Shown: positions 26,645-35,768 of the stretch, one piece after another
Layout: each line of letters starts with the position of its first letter
Position numbering within the stretch: position 1 is the stretch's first letter
Assembly (NCBI RefSeq): GCF_003481825.1
Contig: NZ_QULW01000004.1
Coordinates: 124,001 to 188,000 of the forward strand
Origin: Clostridium sp. OM02-18AC
GTDB taxonomy: Bacteria > Bacillota > Clostridia > Lachnospirales > Lachnospiraceae
DNA: 64,000 nucleotides
Direction of reading: 5' to 3'
Translations under genes and position numbers: made by a program
Notes under the pieces: generated by a model
The model's database searches: none
What the model was told of the DNA's origin: nothing
What the model saw: only the letters and a program-made list of their open reading frames with translations

Positions 26645-27997
26645 TCAGTTCCCGAAATACTGGTCTAATCCTGCGACAAGACCATTTCCAAGCTGATCGA
26701 GCGTTGCTGCGGAATGGTCGGAAGCACCGTCCCCCAGCTCAATATCGATGGACGGAACCGTAGAATACGAAGTCTGGGTCAGGTCCATCTCCATGCTGCC
26801 GCCGGAAAAAATCTTCACACCGGCACTTTTCAGACCGGCAACCAGGCTCTCCCCCAACGCATTGTGCTGTTTCCAGTGCGATGCCACCGGCTCCATGGCA
26901 CGGTAGGAAGCCACATTCGGCACACTCATGTAAAACGCGCCTTTGTTGCTCTTCGTGGAATCCCAGTGAAGGGCTATGTGACAGTCTGCCAGATTGTTTG
27001 CCATAACTGTGCGGGCTATGTTGTCTAACTGGACATCATCGCTCTCGCGGATCATTAAGACATCGTACCCTTTTGCCAGAAGCTTATCCTTCAATACTTT
27101 CGCCATCGCCAGGGTCACCTTCGCCTCCGGGGTTCCATCCGCAAAGGTCATGCCGCCGGATACTGCCACCGCGGTGGTCGCACCGGCACTTGTGGTGCCG
27201 CTGGTCACCTTCGGGGTTCCGTCCGGGTGGCACTGGGTCTTCACACTGCTGCCGCCGTTTGTTCCGTGTCCTGCATTGACGCAGACCACTTTGTTCTTGC
27301 GGGAAGCAGATTCGGAGCGGTACAACACCGCTTTTCCGCTGTTGATCTTAGACAGGGAAGCGTATTTCCAATCCATGTTCAGCCCCACTTCACCGGCATT
27401 CTGAACGGATGCTGCCGATCCGGAAGAAGCTGCGGAATCAGAAGACATTGCCGAACCAGAATTTCCTGCCGGCTGTGCCAAAGCAGCAGACTGTTCTTCT
27501 GGCTGCTCTGTACTCAGATAAGCAGATGCGGCATAACAGGTCTTACCCTGATATTCCACCTGACTCCAGTTTCCATTGTCACCGGTCCGTTTCAGCTGTG
27601 TTCCGTTTACCGGTGCTGCCACAACTTCTGCGCCCGGCTCCGGAGCAACACGCAGGTTCAATGTGGTTGCCTTCACATACACAGTCTCATCCCGTGCTTC
27701 CATGGAAGGCGCAGACTCTGTGGTCAGCTCTGCCTTGTTCACGCTGACCTCCGCCTGCTGATTTTTGTTTCCGGCTTCACCATCTGCTGCAAGTCCAGCA
27801 CTGTCTGCTCCGCCTTTCTGTTGGTTTTTGCCGTCTGACTGTGGATTTACCCCGTCCGCTGCCTGGTTTTTCCCGGCAGTCTCCGGTGCTTCTGCCGCAT
27901 TCCCCGGCACTTCTACTTTCTCATATTTTGACTGGCAGCCTGCTGTCATCAAAGCTGCAGCTGCCGCCATGGCAAATACAAATGTTTTCTTTCTCAT
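26645..27997 (-). CDS. N-acetylmuramoyl-L-alanine amidase lipoprotein with SH3 domain
   Basis: The 450-aa protein begins with a signal with lipobox MTAGC (~residue 20). A long Gln/Asn/Gly-rich linker, an SH3b domain (~105-165, VKATTLNLRVAPEPG) and a second low-complexity linker follow, then an Amidase_3 domain (~230-450). Zinc/catalytic residues are seen in NAGHG, IRESDD, ALHW and SIDIELGD. It should cleave the amide bond between MurNAc and the stem peptide at the cell surface. Its start overlaps the mnmA stop by 4 nt, so it is translationally coupled to a tRNA-thiolation enzyme, an odd functional mix. Confidence 0.9.
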   Translation of the reverse strand: MRKKTFVFAMAAAAALMTAGCQSKYEKVEVPGNAAEAPETAGKNQAADGVNPQSDGKNQQKGGADSAGLAADGEAGNKNQQAEVSVNKAELTTESAPSMEARDETVYVKATTLNLRVAPEPGAEVVAAPVNGTQLKRTGDNGNWSQVEYQGKTCYAASAYLSTEQPEEQSAALAQPAGNSGSAMSSDSAASSGSAASVQNAGEVGLNMDWKYASLSKINSGKAVLYRSESASRKNKVVCVNAGHGTNGGSSVKTQCHPDGTPKVTSGTTSAGATTAVAVSGGMTFADGTPEAKVTLAMAKVLKDKLLAKGYDVLMIRESDDVQLDNIARTVMANNLADCHIALHWDSTKSNKGAFYMSVPNVASYRAMEPVASHWKQHNALGESLVAGLKSAGVKIFSGGSMEMDLTQTSYSTVPSIDIELGDGASDHSAATLDQLGNGLVAGLDQYFGN

Positions 27998-29088
27998 CGG
28001 ATGATCGTTCCTCCGCCTACTACATAATCGCCATCATAGAATACCACTGCCTGCCCCGGTGTCACGGCACGGACCGGTTCTGAGAAATGGCACTGTACCA
28101 GATTCTCTCCGATCTCCTCGATGACACAGGGAGCGCCTTTGTGACTGTAGCGGATCTTGGCACTGACCTCCATCGGCTCACCGTGCAGACCGTCGATCGC
28201 CATCCAGTTTAACTTGTTGCAGACCAGCGTATCGGTAAACACATCGTTTGCCCCGCCGATGACGACCTCATTCGTCTCCGGGCGGATCTCCATTACAAAT
28301 ACCGGATGTCCCATAGCAAGGTTTAAGCCCTTTCTCTGGCCGATCGTGTAATGGGTGATGCCCTCATGACGGCCGATCACGGTACCGTCTGCCGTCACAA
28401 AATCGCCCGGTCCCGGCACGTTCTCTGCTTCGCGCTCAATAAATCCCGCATAATCATGATCCGGGATAAAACAGATTTCCTGGCTGTCTGCCTTGTGCGC
28501 CACCTGCAGACCAATGTCCTCAGCCATCTTACGGATCTGGTCCTTGGTATACTCGCCCACCGGCATCAGCGTATGGGAAAGCTGCTCCTGAGTCAGGTTG
28601 TACAGGGCGTAGGTCTGGTCCTTCGCCGCAGTTGCGGACTTTTTCAGCGCATATCTGCCGTTTGGCAGCTGCTCCACTCTCGCGTAATGACCGGTCGCAA
28701 TGTAGTCCGCACCGATATCAAGACTTCTCTTTAACAGGGACTCCCACTTGACATAGCGGTTGCAGGCGATGCAGGGGTTCGGAGTCCGTCCGCATAAATA
28801 CTCGTCCACAAAATAGTCCATGACATTGTCCTTGAACTCTTTTTTAAAGTTCATGACATAGTAGGGGATCTCTAACTGCCATGCCACGCGTCTTGCGTCA
28901 TCAACGGCAGAAAGACCACAACAGCCTCCGTTTTCCTGCTGCGCGGTCTCTTCCTCATCCTGCCAGATCTGCATGGTAACGCCAATCACATCGTACCCCT
29001 GCTGTTTTAAAAGCCAGGCGGCAACCGATGAATCGACGCCGCCTGACATTCCTACTACTACTTTCTTTTTGTTTTCTGCCTGGATCAA
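27994..29088 (-). CDS. mnmA: tRNA-specific 2-thiouridylase MnmA
   Basis: MnmA thiolates U34 of tRNA Glu, Gln and Lys using sulfur passed from cysteine desulfurase. The protein has 364 aa, with PP-loop GMSGGVDSS (13-21), catalytic Cys in PNPCIACN (~105) and second Cys in QEICFIPDHDY (~200). The gene begins with TTG, which overlaps the iscU stop (TTGA), with GAAGAGGA upstream; no better start exists because the PP-loop is so near the N-terminus. Position after iscS-iscU fits the sulfur relay. Confidence 0.95.
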   Translation of the reverse strand: MIQAENKKKVVVGMSGGVDSSVAAWLLKQQGYDVIGVTMQIWQDEEETAQQENGGCCGLSAVDDARRVAWQLEIPYYVMNFKKEFKDNVMDYFVDEYLCGRTPNPCIACNRYVKWESLLKRSLDIGADYIATGHYARVEQLPNGRYALKKSATAAKDQTYALYNLTQEQLSHTLMPVGEYTKDQIRKMAEDIGLQVAHKADSQEICFIPDHDYAGFIEREAENVPGPGDFVTADGTVIGRHEGITHYTIGQRKGLNLAMGHPVFVMEIRPETNEVVIGGANDVFTDTLVCNKLNWMAIDGLHGEPMEVSAKIRYSHKGAPCVIEEIGENLVQCHFSEPVRAVTPGQAVVFYDGDYVVGGGTIIR

Positions 29089-29522
29089 TATTCTTCGTCC
29101 TCTTCGCCTTCGCTGATATCGTTCTTCGGCTTCTCTAATCCTTCGATCTTGATGCCGTTCTTCTCAGCGTAATCCCACAGAGCTGCATGAATGGCTTCCT
29201 CTGCCAGTAAAGAACAGTGTACCTTAACTGGCGGAAGTCCGTCCAGGGCCTCCATAACGGCCTTGTTGGTTACTTCCAGTGCTTCCTGGATGGTTTTTCC
29301 TTTTACCATCTCGGTTGCCATGCTGCTGGTTGCTACTGCAGCGCCGCAGCCGAAGGTTTTGAACTTACAGTCACGGATCACGCCGTTGTCGTCGATGTCT
29401 AAGTAGATTCTCATGATATCGCCGCACTTTGCGTTGCCGACGGTGCCGACACCGCTGGCATTCTCAATCTCGCCTACATTTCTCGGATGCTGGAAATGAT
29501 CCATTACTTTATCTGAATACAT
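29085..29522 (-). CDS. iscU: Fe-S cluster assembly scaffold IscU/NifU
   Basis: This 145-aa scaffold has the three cluster-ligating cysteines at 33, 59 and 103 and the conserved Asp35 (KCGD). It lacks the C-terminal extensions of full NifU. It receives sulfur from the IscS-type enzyme encoded just upstream. A ribosome site (AAAAGGAG) precedes 29522. The C-terminal tail is acidic (EGEEDEEY). Confidence 0.94.
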   Translation of the reverse strand: MYSDKVMDHFQHPRNVGEIENASGVGTVGNAKCGDIMRIYLDIDDNGVIRDCKFKTFGCGAAVATSSMATEMVKGKTIQEALEVTNKAVMEALDGLPPVKVHCSLLAEEAIHAALWDYAEKNGIKIEGLEKPKNDISEGEEDEEY

Positions 29523-29616
29523 ATGTTTTATCTCCTTTTCTAAAGCCGGACCGGGTTTCTTATGGTCACGGCCTTTTTGTCTGGCTAATACGTTTGTTTT
29601 TAAAACAGGTCTTTGT

Positions 29617-30801
29617 TTATTTTGCCTGGTGCTTTACGAAATCCTCATACAGCGGGGACATGCTGCGCAGTCTGCTGACGATTGCCTTTAAGCTCTCTAC
29701 GGTGTAATCGATATCCTCTTTGGTGGTCTCCTCGCTTAAGGTTAAACGCAGGGAACCGTGAGCGATCTCGTGAGGAAGTCCGATGGCTAAGAGCACATGG
29801 GACGGATCCAGGGAACCGGAGGTACATGCAGAACCACTGGAACCGCAGATGCCCTTATCATCCAGCATGATCAGCATGGACTCACCCTCGATAAACTGGA
29901 AGGAGAAGTTTGCGTTGTTCGGAAGACGGTTCTCACGGCCGCCGTTGATGCGTGCATACGGAATCTCCGCAATGACACGGTCCATCAGGTAATCACGCAG
30001 CTCGCTCTCGTACTTGGAACGCTCTTCCATGTTTGCTGCAGCGATCTCAGCTGCCTTGCCAAAGCCTACGATGCCCGGAACGTTCTCGGTACCTGCACGG
30101 CGTTTGCGCTCCTGTGCACCGCCATGGATGAAGGAACGGATCTTCACACCGGTACGGATGTAGAGGAAACCGATTCCCTTCGGTCCGTTGATCTTGTGAC
30201 CGCTGGCACTCATCATGTCGATGTTTAACTCGTCAACATTGATCGGCACATGTCCGTATGCCTGAACCGCATCGGTGTGGAACAGGATACCGTGCTCTTT
30301 TGCGATCTGACCGATCTCTTTGATCGGCTGGATGGTTCCGATCTCGTTGTTTGCAAACATAACAGAAATGAGGATGGTGGTCGGGCGGATGGCCTTCTTT
30401 AACTCATCGAGCTTTAATACACCGTTCTCGTCTACATCGATATAAGTAACCTCATAGCCGTGCTGCTCCAGCCACTCACAGGTATGCAGGATTGCATGAT
30501 GCTCGATCTTGCTGGTGATGATGTGGTTGCCTTTGCTCTTGTATGCCTCTGCGGTTGCCTTTAATGCCCAGTTGTCGGACTCGCTGCCGCCGCCGGTGAA
30601 GTACAGCTCGTTGGTCTTCGCACCGATTGATTTTGCGATTGCCTCACGTCCTGCTGCGACTGCCTTCTTCGGCTCGTCGGAGAAGCTGTAGATCGAGGAC
30701 GGGTTTCCGTAAAATTCGGTAAAATACGGAAGCATAGCCTCTACGACTTCCGGTCTGGTCTTGGTTGTTGCCGCATTATCCAAATAGATTGTTTTCTTCA
30801 T
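29617..30801 (-). CDS. iscS: Cysteine desulfurase (IscS/NifS type)
   Basis: A PLP enzyme of 394 aa that releases sulfur from cysteine. It shows the N-terminal YLDNAATTKTRPEV, the PLP-lysine in SASGHKINGPKG (~203) and active-site Cys in SSGSACTSG (~325). It leads the iscS-iscU-mnmA-amidase operon under a strong promoter. No iscR-like regulator gene is adjacent. Confidence 0.95.
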   Translation of the reverse strand: MKKTIYLDNAATTKTRPEVVEAMLPYFTEFYGNPSSIYSFSDEPKKAVAAGREAIAKSIGAKTNELYFTGGGSESDNWALKATAEAYKSKGNHIITSKIEHHAILHTCEWLEQHGYEVTYIDVDENGVLKLDELKKAIRPTTILISVMFANNEIGTIQPIKEIGQIAKEHGILFHTDAVQAYGHVPINVDELNIDMMSASGHKINGPKGIGFLYIRTGVKIRSFIHGGAQERKRRAGTENVPGIVGFGKAAEIAAANMEERSKYESELRDYLMDRVIAEIPYARINGGRENRLPNNANFSFQFIEGESMLIMLDDKGICGSSGSACTSGSLDPSHVLLAIGLPHEIAHGSLRLTLSEETTKEDIDYTVESLKAIVSRLRSMSPLYEDFVKHQAK

Positions 30802-30883
30802 TATATAAATCCACCTTTCTGGAAAATATACATAAAATTCCAGCTGGGAGCTATGCCAGCCAGACTGTCTTTATGACAGGCTT

Positions 30884-30912
30884 ATTATAGTATTTATTTC
30901 ATAGTATTTCAA
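30884..30912 (-). promoter_or_regulatory. iscS operon promoter
   Basis: On the minus strand TTGAAA (30907-30912) and a perfect TATAAT (30884-30889) are 17 bp apart. The ~75-nt leader contains short stem-loops (CTGTC/GACAG and a CCAGCTGG-centred one). Confidence 0.8.
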
Positions 30913-30995
30913 TAGGAATTAATGAATTTATGAAAATTTTTCTCGATTTTCCGAAAAAGTACAATCCCTTTTTCGGCTTTTTCCCTTATCTATGA

Positions 30996-31013
30996 TATAA
31001 TCTACTATATAAT
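30996..31013 (+). promoter_or_regulatory. fbp promoter region (two possible -10 boxes)
   Basis: TATAAT occurs at 30996-31001 and again at 31008-31013, upstream of the AAGGAGG of fbp at 31026-31032. Neither has a good -35 at 17 bp. Confidence 0.5.
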
Positions 31014-31038
31014 ATGTTCTTTCACAAGGAGGGTTTTT

Positions 31039-33027
31039 ATGAATTATCCGGAAATCCGTTATTTAGAACGTCTCGCGGATCTGTATCCCACGATCGCAGC
31101 CGCTTCTACCGAAGTCATCAACATGGAGGCAATCTTAAACCTGCCCAAAGGAACGGAGCATTTTCTGACCGATATCCACGGAGAGGACGAAGCTTTCGCC
31201 CATGTGCTGAAGAACGGTTCCGGATCCGTGCGCCGCAAGGTCAATGAAGTATTCGGAAATACCCTGTCCCACAAAGACAAACGGACCCTTGCCACACTGA
31301 TCTACTACCCAAGAGAAAAAATGGACCAGATCTTAAAGGTTACGGAAGACAAAGATGAATGGTTCCGCATCACCCTGTACCGCCTCATCGAGATCTGCAA
31401 GCGGGCTGCCAGCAAATACACTCGTTCCAAGGTACGCAAGGCCATGCCGCCGGATTTCGCCTACATTCTGGAGGAGCTGATCACCGAGAAAGATGACAGC
31501 GTGGACAAAGCCTCTTATTACAATGCGATCGTCAACACGATCATTCATGTCGGCCGCGGCCGGGAATGCATCATTGCCATGAGCCAGCTGATCCAGCGTC
31601 TGGTCATTGACCACTTACATATTGTGGGGGATATCTTCGACCGTGGCCCGGGGCCGCACAAGATCATGGACAAGCTCATGAGTTACCATTCCGTAGATAT
31701 CCAGTGGGGCAACCACGACGTCTTGTGGATGGGTGCTGCCGCCGGTCAGCCAGGCTGCATTGCCAACGTGATCCGTATCTGTGCCCGCTACGGAAATCTG
31801 GACATTCTGGAGGATGGCTACGGCATCAACCTGCTGCCGCTTGCTACGTTTGCCTTAAACACCTACAGCGACGATCCGTGTACCTGCTTTAAATTAAAAG
31901 GCTCCAATGAATTGAACCAGTACGAAGTGGAAGTCAACTTAAAAATGCACAAGGCCATCTCCATCATCCAGTTTAAGGCAGAAGGACAGCTCATCAAAGC
32001 TCATCCGGAATACCACATGGAGCACCGCAACCTGCTGCACCGCATCGACTACGAGCATGGCACCATCACCCTGGATATGCCGGACGAAAAGGGGAATCTG
32101 ACCCCGCACACCTACACCCTGTTAGACAACAACTTCCCTACCATCGACCCGAAGGATCCATATGCTTACACCCCGATTGAGGCTGATATCATGGATCGTT
32201 TGATCAAAGCGTTTTTAAACTGTGAAAAACTCCAGCAGCATGTCAAATTCCTGCTCGCCAAGGGAAGCCTCTACAAAATTTACAATGGAAACCTGCTCTA
32301 CCACGGCTGCATCCCGTTAAATCCGGACGGAACCTTCCAGGAAGTAGAGATCAACGGCTCCTACTTCCACGGCAGAGCACTCTACGATGTTCTGGAAAGC
32401 TATATCCGCAAAGCTTTCATGGGAGTTTCCGATCGTGAAAAACGCCTTGGCCGCGACATCATGTGGTACATCTGGCTGAATAAGGACTCACCACTCTTTG
32501 GCAAGGATAAGATGGCTACCTTTGAGCGCTACTTCCTGGCCGAAAAAGAGACCCATGCAGAAAAGAAAAACCCGTATTACAAGTATCTGGAAAATGAAAC
32601 CGTGGTGAACCACATTCTGACCGAATTCGGTCTTCCGGAGACCGGCAGCCACATCATCAACGGTCACGTCCCGGTCCGCTCGAAAAACGGCGAAAGCCCG
32701 GTCAAATGCGGCGGCAAGATCCTGGTCATCGACGGCGGCTTCTCTAAGGCATACCAGAAAGAGACCGGCATTGCCGGATATACCTTAACCTACAACTCCT
32801 ATGGTCTGATCTTGTCTGCCTTAGAGCCGTTTGAATCTACGGAAGCAGCCATTGAGCGCGAGATTGACATTCATTCCGACAGCGTCATCGTCCGCCACGC
32901 AGACCGCAGAAAGCTGGTAGGCGATACCGACACCGGTGCCGTGCTCCGCGAAAAGATTGCAGATCTGGAGCAGCTTCTCATGGCTTACCACAGCGGACTT
33001 CTGGTTGAGCGGTATGTAAAAAACTAA
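31039..33027 (+). CDS. fbp: Fructose-1,6-bisphosphatase, class III
   Basis: This 662-aa cytosolic gluconeogenic enzyme converts fructose 1,6-bisphosphate to fructose 6-phosphate. Metallophosphatase motifs DIHGE (~44), VGDIFDRGPG (~198) and WGNHD (~222) are intact and the length is right for the Firmicutes class III enzyme. AAGGAGG lies 6 nt before the ATG. It is transcribed divergently from iscS and probably together with the flippase gene downstream. Confidence 0.96.
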   Translation: MNYPEIRYLERLADLYPTIAAASTEVINMEAILNLPKGTEHFLTDIHGEDEAFAHVLKNGSGSVRRKVNEVFGNTLSHKDKRTLATLIYYPREKMDQILKVTEDKDEWFRITLYRLIEICKRAASKYTRSKVRKAMPPDFAYILEELITEKDDSVDKASYYNAIVNTIIHVGRGRECIIAMSQLIQRLVIDHLHIVGDIFDRGPGPHKIMDKLMSYHSVDIQWGNHDVLWMGAAAGQPGCIANVIRICARYGNLDILEDGYGINLLPLATFALNTYSDDPCTCFKLKGSNELNQYEVEVNLKMHKAISIIQFKAEGQLIKAHPEYHMEHRNLLHRIDYEHGTITLDMPDEKGNLTPHTYTLLDNNFPTIDPKDPYAYTPIEADIMDRLIKAFLNCEKLQQHVKFLLAKGSLYKIYNGNLLYHGCIPLNPDGTFQEVEINGSYFHGRALYDVLESYIRKAFMGVSDREKRLGRDIMWYIWLNKDSPLFGKDKMATFERYFLAEKETHAEKKNPYYKYLENETVVNHILTEFGLPETGSHIINGHVPVRSKNGESPVKCGGKILVIDGGFSKAYQKETGIAGYTLTYNSYGLILSALEPFESTEAAIEREIDIHSDSVIVRHADRRKLVGDTDTGAVLREKIADLEQLLMAYHSGLLVERYVKN

Positions 33028-33069
33028 ACGAACCCCGACCAGATCCCCGGTTCTGATCCGATCTTCCAA

Positions 33070-33149
33070 AAAGGCAGCCCCGTTCCCGGTTCTGATTATC
33101 GCAGGACTTACATATCCTGTAATAAGATTTCCGGCCGGGGGTTGCCTTT
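33070..33149 (+). promoter_or_regulatory. Hairpin covering the flippase gene ribosome binding site
   Basis: AAAGGCAGCCCCG (33070-33082) can pair with CGGGGGTTGCCTTT (33136-33149), which ends at the ATG of the next gene and includes its only Shine-Dalgarno-like GGGGG. It could limit translation or act as an fbp terminator. Confidence 0.45.
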
Positions 33150-34781
33150 ATGTCTTTTTATTCCGGTCTTTCCGAAAAAAAACGCGCCTTTCTCACCGGC
33201 ACCCTGCTGCTTACCGCAGCAGGGTTTCTTTGCCGGCTTCTGGGCTTTTTCTACCGTATTTTTTTATCCCGCACGATCGGTGCCGAAGGACTCGGCATCT
33301 ACAACATGGTTCATCCCGTCTACGGGATCTGCTTTGCGCTTTGCGGCGGCGCGATCCAAACTGCGCTTTCCCAGTACATAGCTGCCCACGAAGGAAAAGA
33401 GCAGTGTGTTTTCCGCACCGGTCTTAGCGTTTCCATGCTGCTCTCCGGCTTTCTGGCCTTTCTCATCTGCCGTTATCCGGACTGGATTGCCAAGCGCATC
33501 CTCATGGAGCCGCGCTGCAGCCCCTATCTTCCGGTCATGGGGCTTTCCCTGCCCTTCGCCTCCTTCCATGCCTGCGCCAATGGCTACTGCTACGGTGCCC
33601 AGAAATCCAGAGTACCGGCATTTTCTCAAGTTGCAGAGCAGATCGTCCGGATGACTCTGGTCTTTCTGATCGCTGCAGAGCGCACCGCGGCCGGTCAGGA
33701 GATTACCGTGCGCCTGGCTGTTTACGGTCATCTGATCGGGGAGATCGGGGCCGCCTCTTTTAATTTCCTGTGCCTGCTTCTGTTTCCGCCGCAGCCGCGG
33801 ATACGAAAAAACTCCGGTTCCGTGTCCCAAGCTCCGGTACAGACAACTCCCTCCGCGTCCCGGTCTGCATCTCCGGCAGAAAAAGCACACTCCGTGTTCA
33901 CAACTCCATCTACTGCGCAGGATACCACTCTACTTTCCGATTCCTGCCTCATCCCGCTCATGGCCCTTGCCCTGCCGCTTATGGGCAATCGCCTGGTTCT
34001 AAACCTGCTGGCCGGAGCCGAAGCAGTCTGGATTCCTAACCGTCTCCAGCAATACGGACTAAGCGATGCCGGGGCATTTTCTGTTTACGGCGTCCTGACC
34101 GGTATGGCCCTGCCCTTTATCCTCTTTCCCTCTGCCATCACCAATTCCATTGCCGTGCTCCTTCTCCCCAGTGTAGCGAAAGACCAGGCAGAGGGGAAGG
34201 CAGAAAGCATCGCCCAAAGTGTCGCCATGGCCCTGCGCTACAGTCTCTACATGGGCATCCTCTGCATTGGGATCTTTGTGCTGTTTGGCATTCCGCTCGG
34301 CGACAGCGTCTTTAAAAATGAGGACGCAGGACGCTATATGCAGATTCTTGCCTGGCTGTGTCCGTTTCTCTACCTCGCAACGACCATGGGCAGCATCTTA
34401 AACGGACTTGGCTGTACGAGGATTACCTTTCTGCAAAACACTGCATCCATGCTTCTGCGTCTGTTCTTTGTGCTGACCGCGATTCCCCGCCTCGGAATCT
34501 ATGGCTATCTCTGCGGAATGCTCGCCAGTGAAATATTTCTGGCACTGATGCACCTGTACTCCCTGAAAAAGCGGGTAGCCTTTACCTGGAGCGCCTGGGA
34601 TATGATCTTAAAACCGGCTCTTTTGTTATTTCTGGCAACCGGCATCCATTATGCCCTGTCCGGCTTGCTGCCGGAAGTTTCCGGAAGCATGCCGCTCTTT
34701 TTTAAGACCGCACTCCAGATTCTGCTGCTCTCTTCTTGCTACGGAATTTTGCTGCTCTACGCACATATTTTAAGGCGGTGA
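33150..34781 (+). CDS. MOP-superfamily lipid/polysaccharide flippase (SpoVB/MurJ-like)
   Basis: The 543-aa membrane protein has about 14 helices; its N-terminal GLLLTAAGFLCRLLGFFYRIF-like start (residues ~17-37) and GAEGLGIYNMV motif are typical of SpoVB/Wzx/MurJ relatives. The family moves lipid-linked glycans across the membrane. A Ser/Thr/Pro-rich hydrophilic insert lies at ~215-270 between helices 6 and 7, probably a cytosolic loop. Whether it acts in sporulation or general envelope synthesis cannot be told. Confidence 0.85.
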   Translation: MSFYSGLSEKKRAFLTGTLLLTAAGFLCRLLGFFYRIFLSRTIGAEGLGIYNMVHPVYGICFALCGGAIQTALSQYIAAHEGKEQCVFRTGLSVSMLLSGFLAFLICRYPDWIAKRILMEPRCSPYLPVMGLSLPFASFHACANGYCYGAQKSRVPAFSQVAEQIVRMTLVFLIAAERTAAGQEITVRLAVYGHLIGEIGAASFNFLCLLLFPPQPRIRKNSGSVSQAPVQTTPSASRSASPAEKAHSVFTTPSTAQDTTLLSDSCLIPLMALALPLMGNRLVLNLLAGAEAVWIPNRLQQYGLSDAGAFSVYGVLTGMALPFILFPSAITNSIAVLLLPSVAKDQAEGKAESIAQSVAMALRYSLYMGILCIGIFVLFGIPLGDSVFKNEDAGRYMQILAWLCPFLYLATTMGSILNGLGCTRITFLQNTASMLLRLFFVLTAIPRLGIYGYLCGMLASEIFLALMHLYSLKKRVAFTWSAWDMILKPALLLFLATGIHYALSGLLPEVSGSMPLFFKTALQILLLSSCYGILLLYAHILRR

Positions 34782-34809
34782 AACGTTTTCGCAACGCGTA
34801 AACATCAAT

Positions 34810-34912
34810 AACAAGATCGCACAGTAAGTCAAAGGGGCGAAAGTTCCCACAGCCGCCAGGCCTGGCGGCTACGGGAGCTTTCGCCCCTCGTTCGCTACTG
34901 TGCGATCTTGTT
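34810..34912. repeat. Palindromic element D with A/B-type termini; bidirectional terminator
   Basis: Perfect 17-bp terminal inverted repeats (34810-34826, AACAAGATCGCACAGTA, and 34896-34912) enclose a second hairpin with AGGGGCGAAAG arms around the perfect palindrome AGCCGCCAGGCCTGGCGGCT. The outer repeats match the termini of elements A and B; the core differs. It lies between the convergent flippase and alarmone synthetase genes and starts 6 bp from the latter's stop. Confidence 0.85.
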
Positions 34913-34917
34913 GAATC

Positions 34918-35754
34918 CTACGATTCCGTTTTTTTGGCAGCCGCCTTCTTCTGCACTTCCTTCTCCGCATGCTCGCTTTCCAGCTGTTCCTGACGCTGCT
35001 GCTTGATGCGGCGGAAATACGAACTCATCTCGTCTGCCATGCCGGCCAGACGGTTTAACAGTGTGGAGAAATCGGAAAGCATTTCATCGTTCTGGTAATA
35101 CGGATACACGATATCGTGATCGATCTCGCTCCATCCCTCCTCAAACAGGGTTCTGCCCTGGATCTCTACATAGTAGCCCTTGTACTTGATGATATAATGC
35201 AGGGAACGGTAAATGCCGTCTGACTTGATGTCGATCAGTTTTTTATCGTAAATCCGGGTATCACCGGTTCTGCGGTAGACCTTCGGCCGTTCTGCGATGT
35301 AGTAATGGTCCGGGTCATCATCGAAGTCCAGAAGCCGGTCCTCAATATAATTGGCCGGATCATTCTCAAATACCGAAGTAATGTAATTATGAAAATGGAT
35401 CCAGTCCTCCCGGTAAAGGAAGAAGACACGGATTCCGATCAGATCCGTCATATACTTATAGTAGTTCTTCCGGTTGATATATTTGTACTGGTCCGTCTGC
35501 TCGCTCTTTTTGCGGATGATCTTCTCCAGCAGATGCCCTGCCTTTTTGGTCCGATAGCGGTAAGAGTGAATCCCTGCTTTCTCAATGTCATACAGATAAT
35601 CGTTAACGAAATCCTTGCCGATCTTCTTTAACTGCGGCTCAATGCGGCAGTAGCTGTCGTAAATGGAATTCAGCTCTTCCCACTTCATCCCTGTCTTTTT
35701 CAAGGTTTCTTTTTCAATGTTATATTCTTTCAAAAAATCTTTTTTCTTGATCAT
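34918..35754 (-). CDS. RelA/SpoT-domain alarmone synthetase (small, no HD domain)
   Basis: The protein has 278 aa. The nucleotidyltransferase domain (~45-240) retains DLIGIRVFFL, YRSLHYIIKY, VEIQGRT and WSEIDHD, the synthetase core of RelQ/RelP-type enzymes that make (p)ppGpp. There is no hydrolase HD domain, TGS or ACT domain. The C-terminus is a charged Lys/Glu/Ala helix. The start at 35754 has AGGAG 5 nt upstream; an alternative ATG at 35772 overlaps the maf stop (ATGA). It is probably co-transcribed with maf. Confidence 0.85.
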   Translation of the reverse strand: MIKKKDFLKEYNIEKETLKKTGMKWEELNSIYDSYCRIEPQLKKIGKDFVNDYLYDIEKAGIHSYRYRTKKAGHLLEKIIRKKSEQTDQYKYINRKNYYKYMTDLIGIRVFFLYREDWIHFHNYITSVFENDPANYIEDRLLDFDDDPDHYYIAERPKVYRRTGDTRIYDKKLIDIKSDGIYRSLHYIIKYKGYYVEIQGRTLFEEGWSEIDHDIVYPYYQNDEMLSDFSTLLNRLAGMADEMSSYFRRIKQQRQEQLESEHAEKEVQKKAAAKKTES

Positions 35755-35768
35755 AGATTCTCCTGATG

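Noticed and set aside
33264..33890. 208-aa minus-strand ORF opposite the flippase gene
   Set aside because: It is a mirror-strand shadow of a well-supported membrane protein; its composition (Gly/Arg/Cys-rich) is not protein-like.
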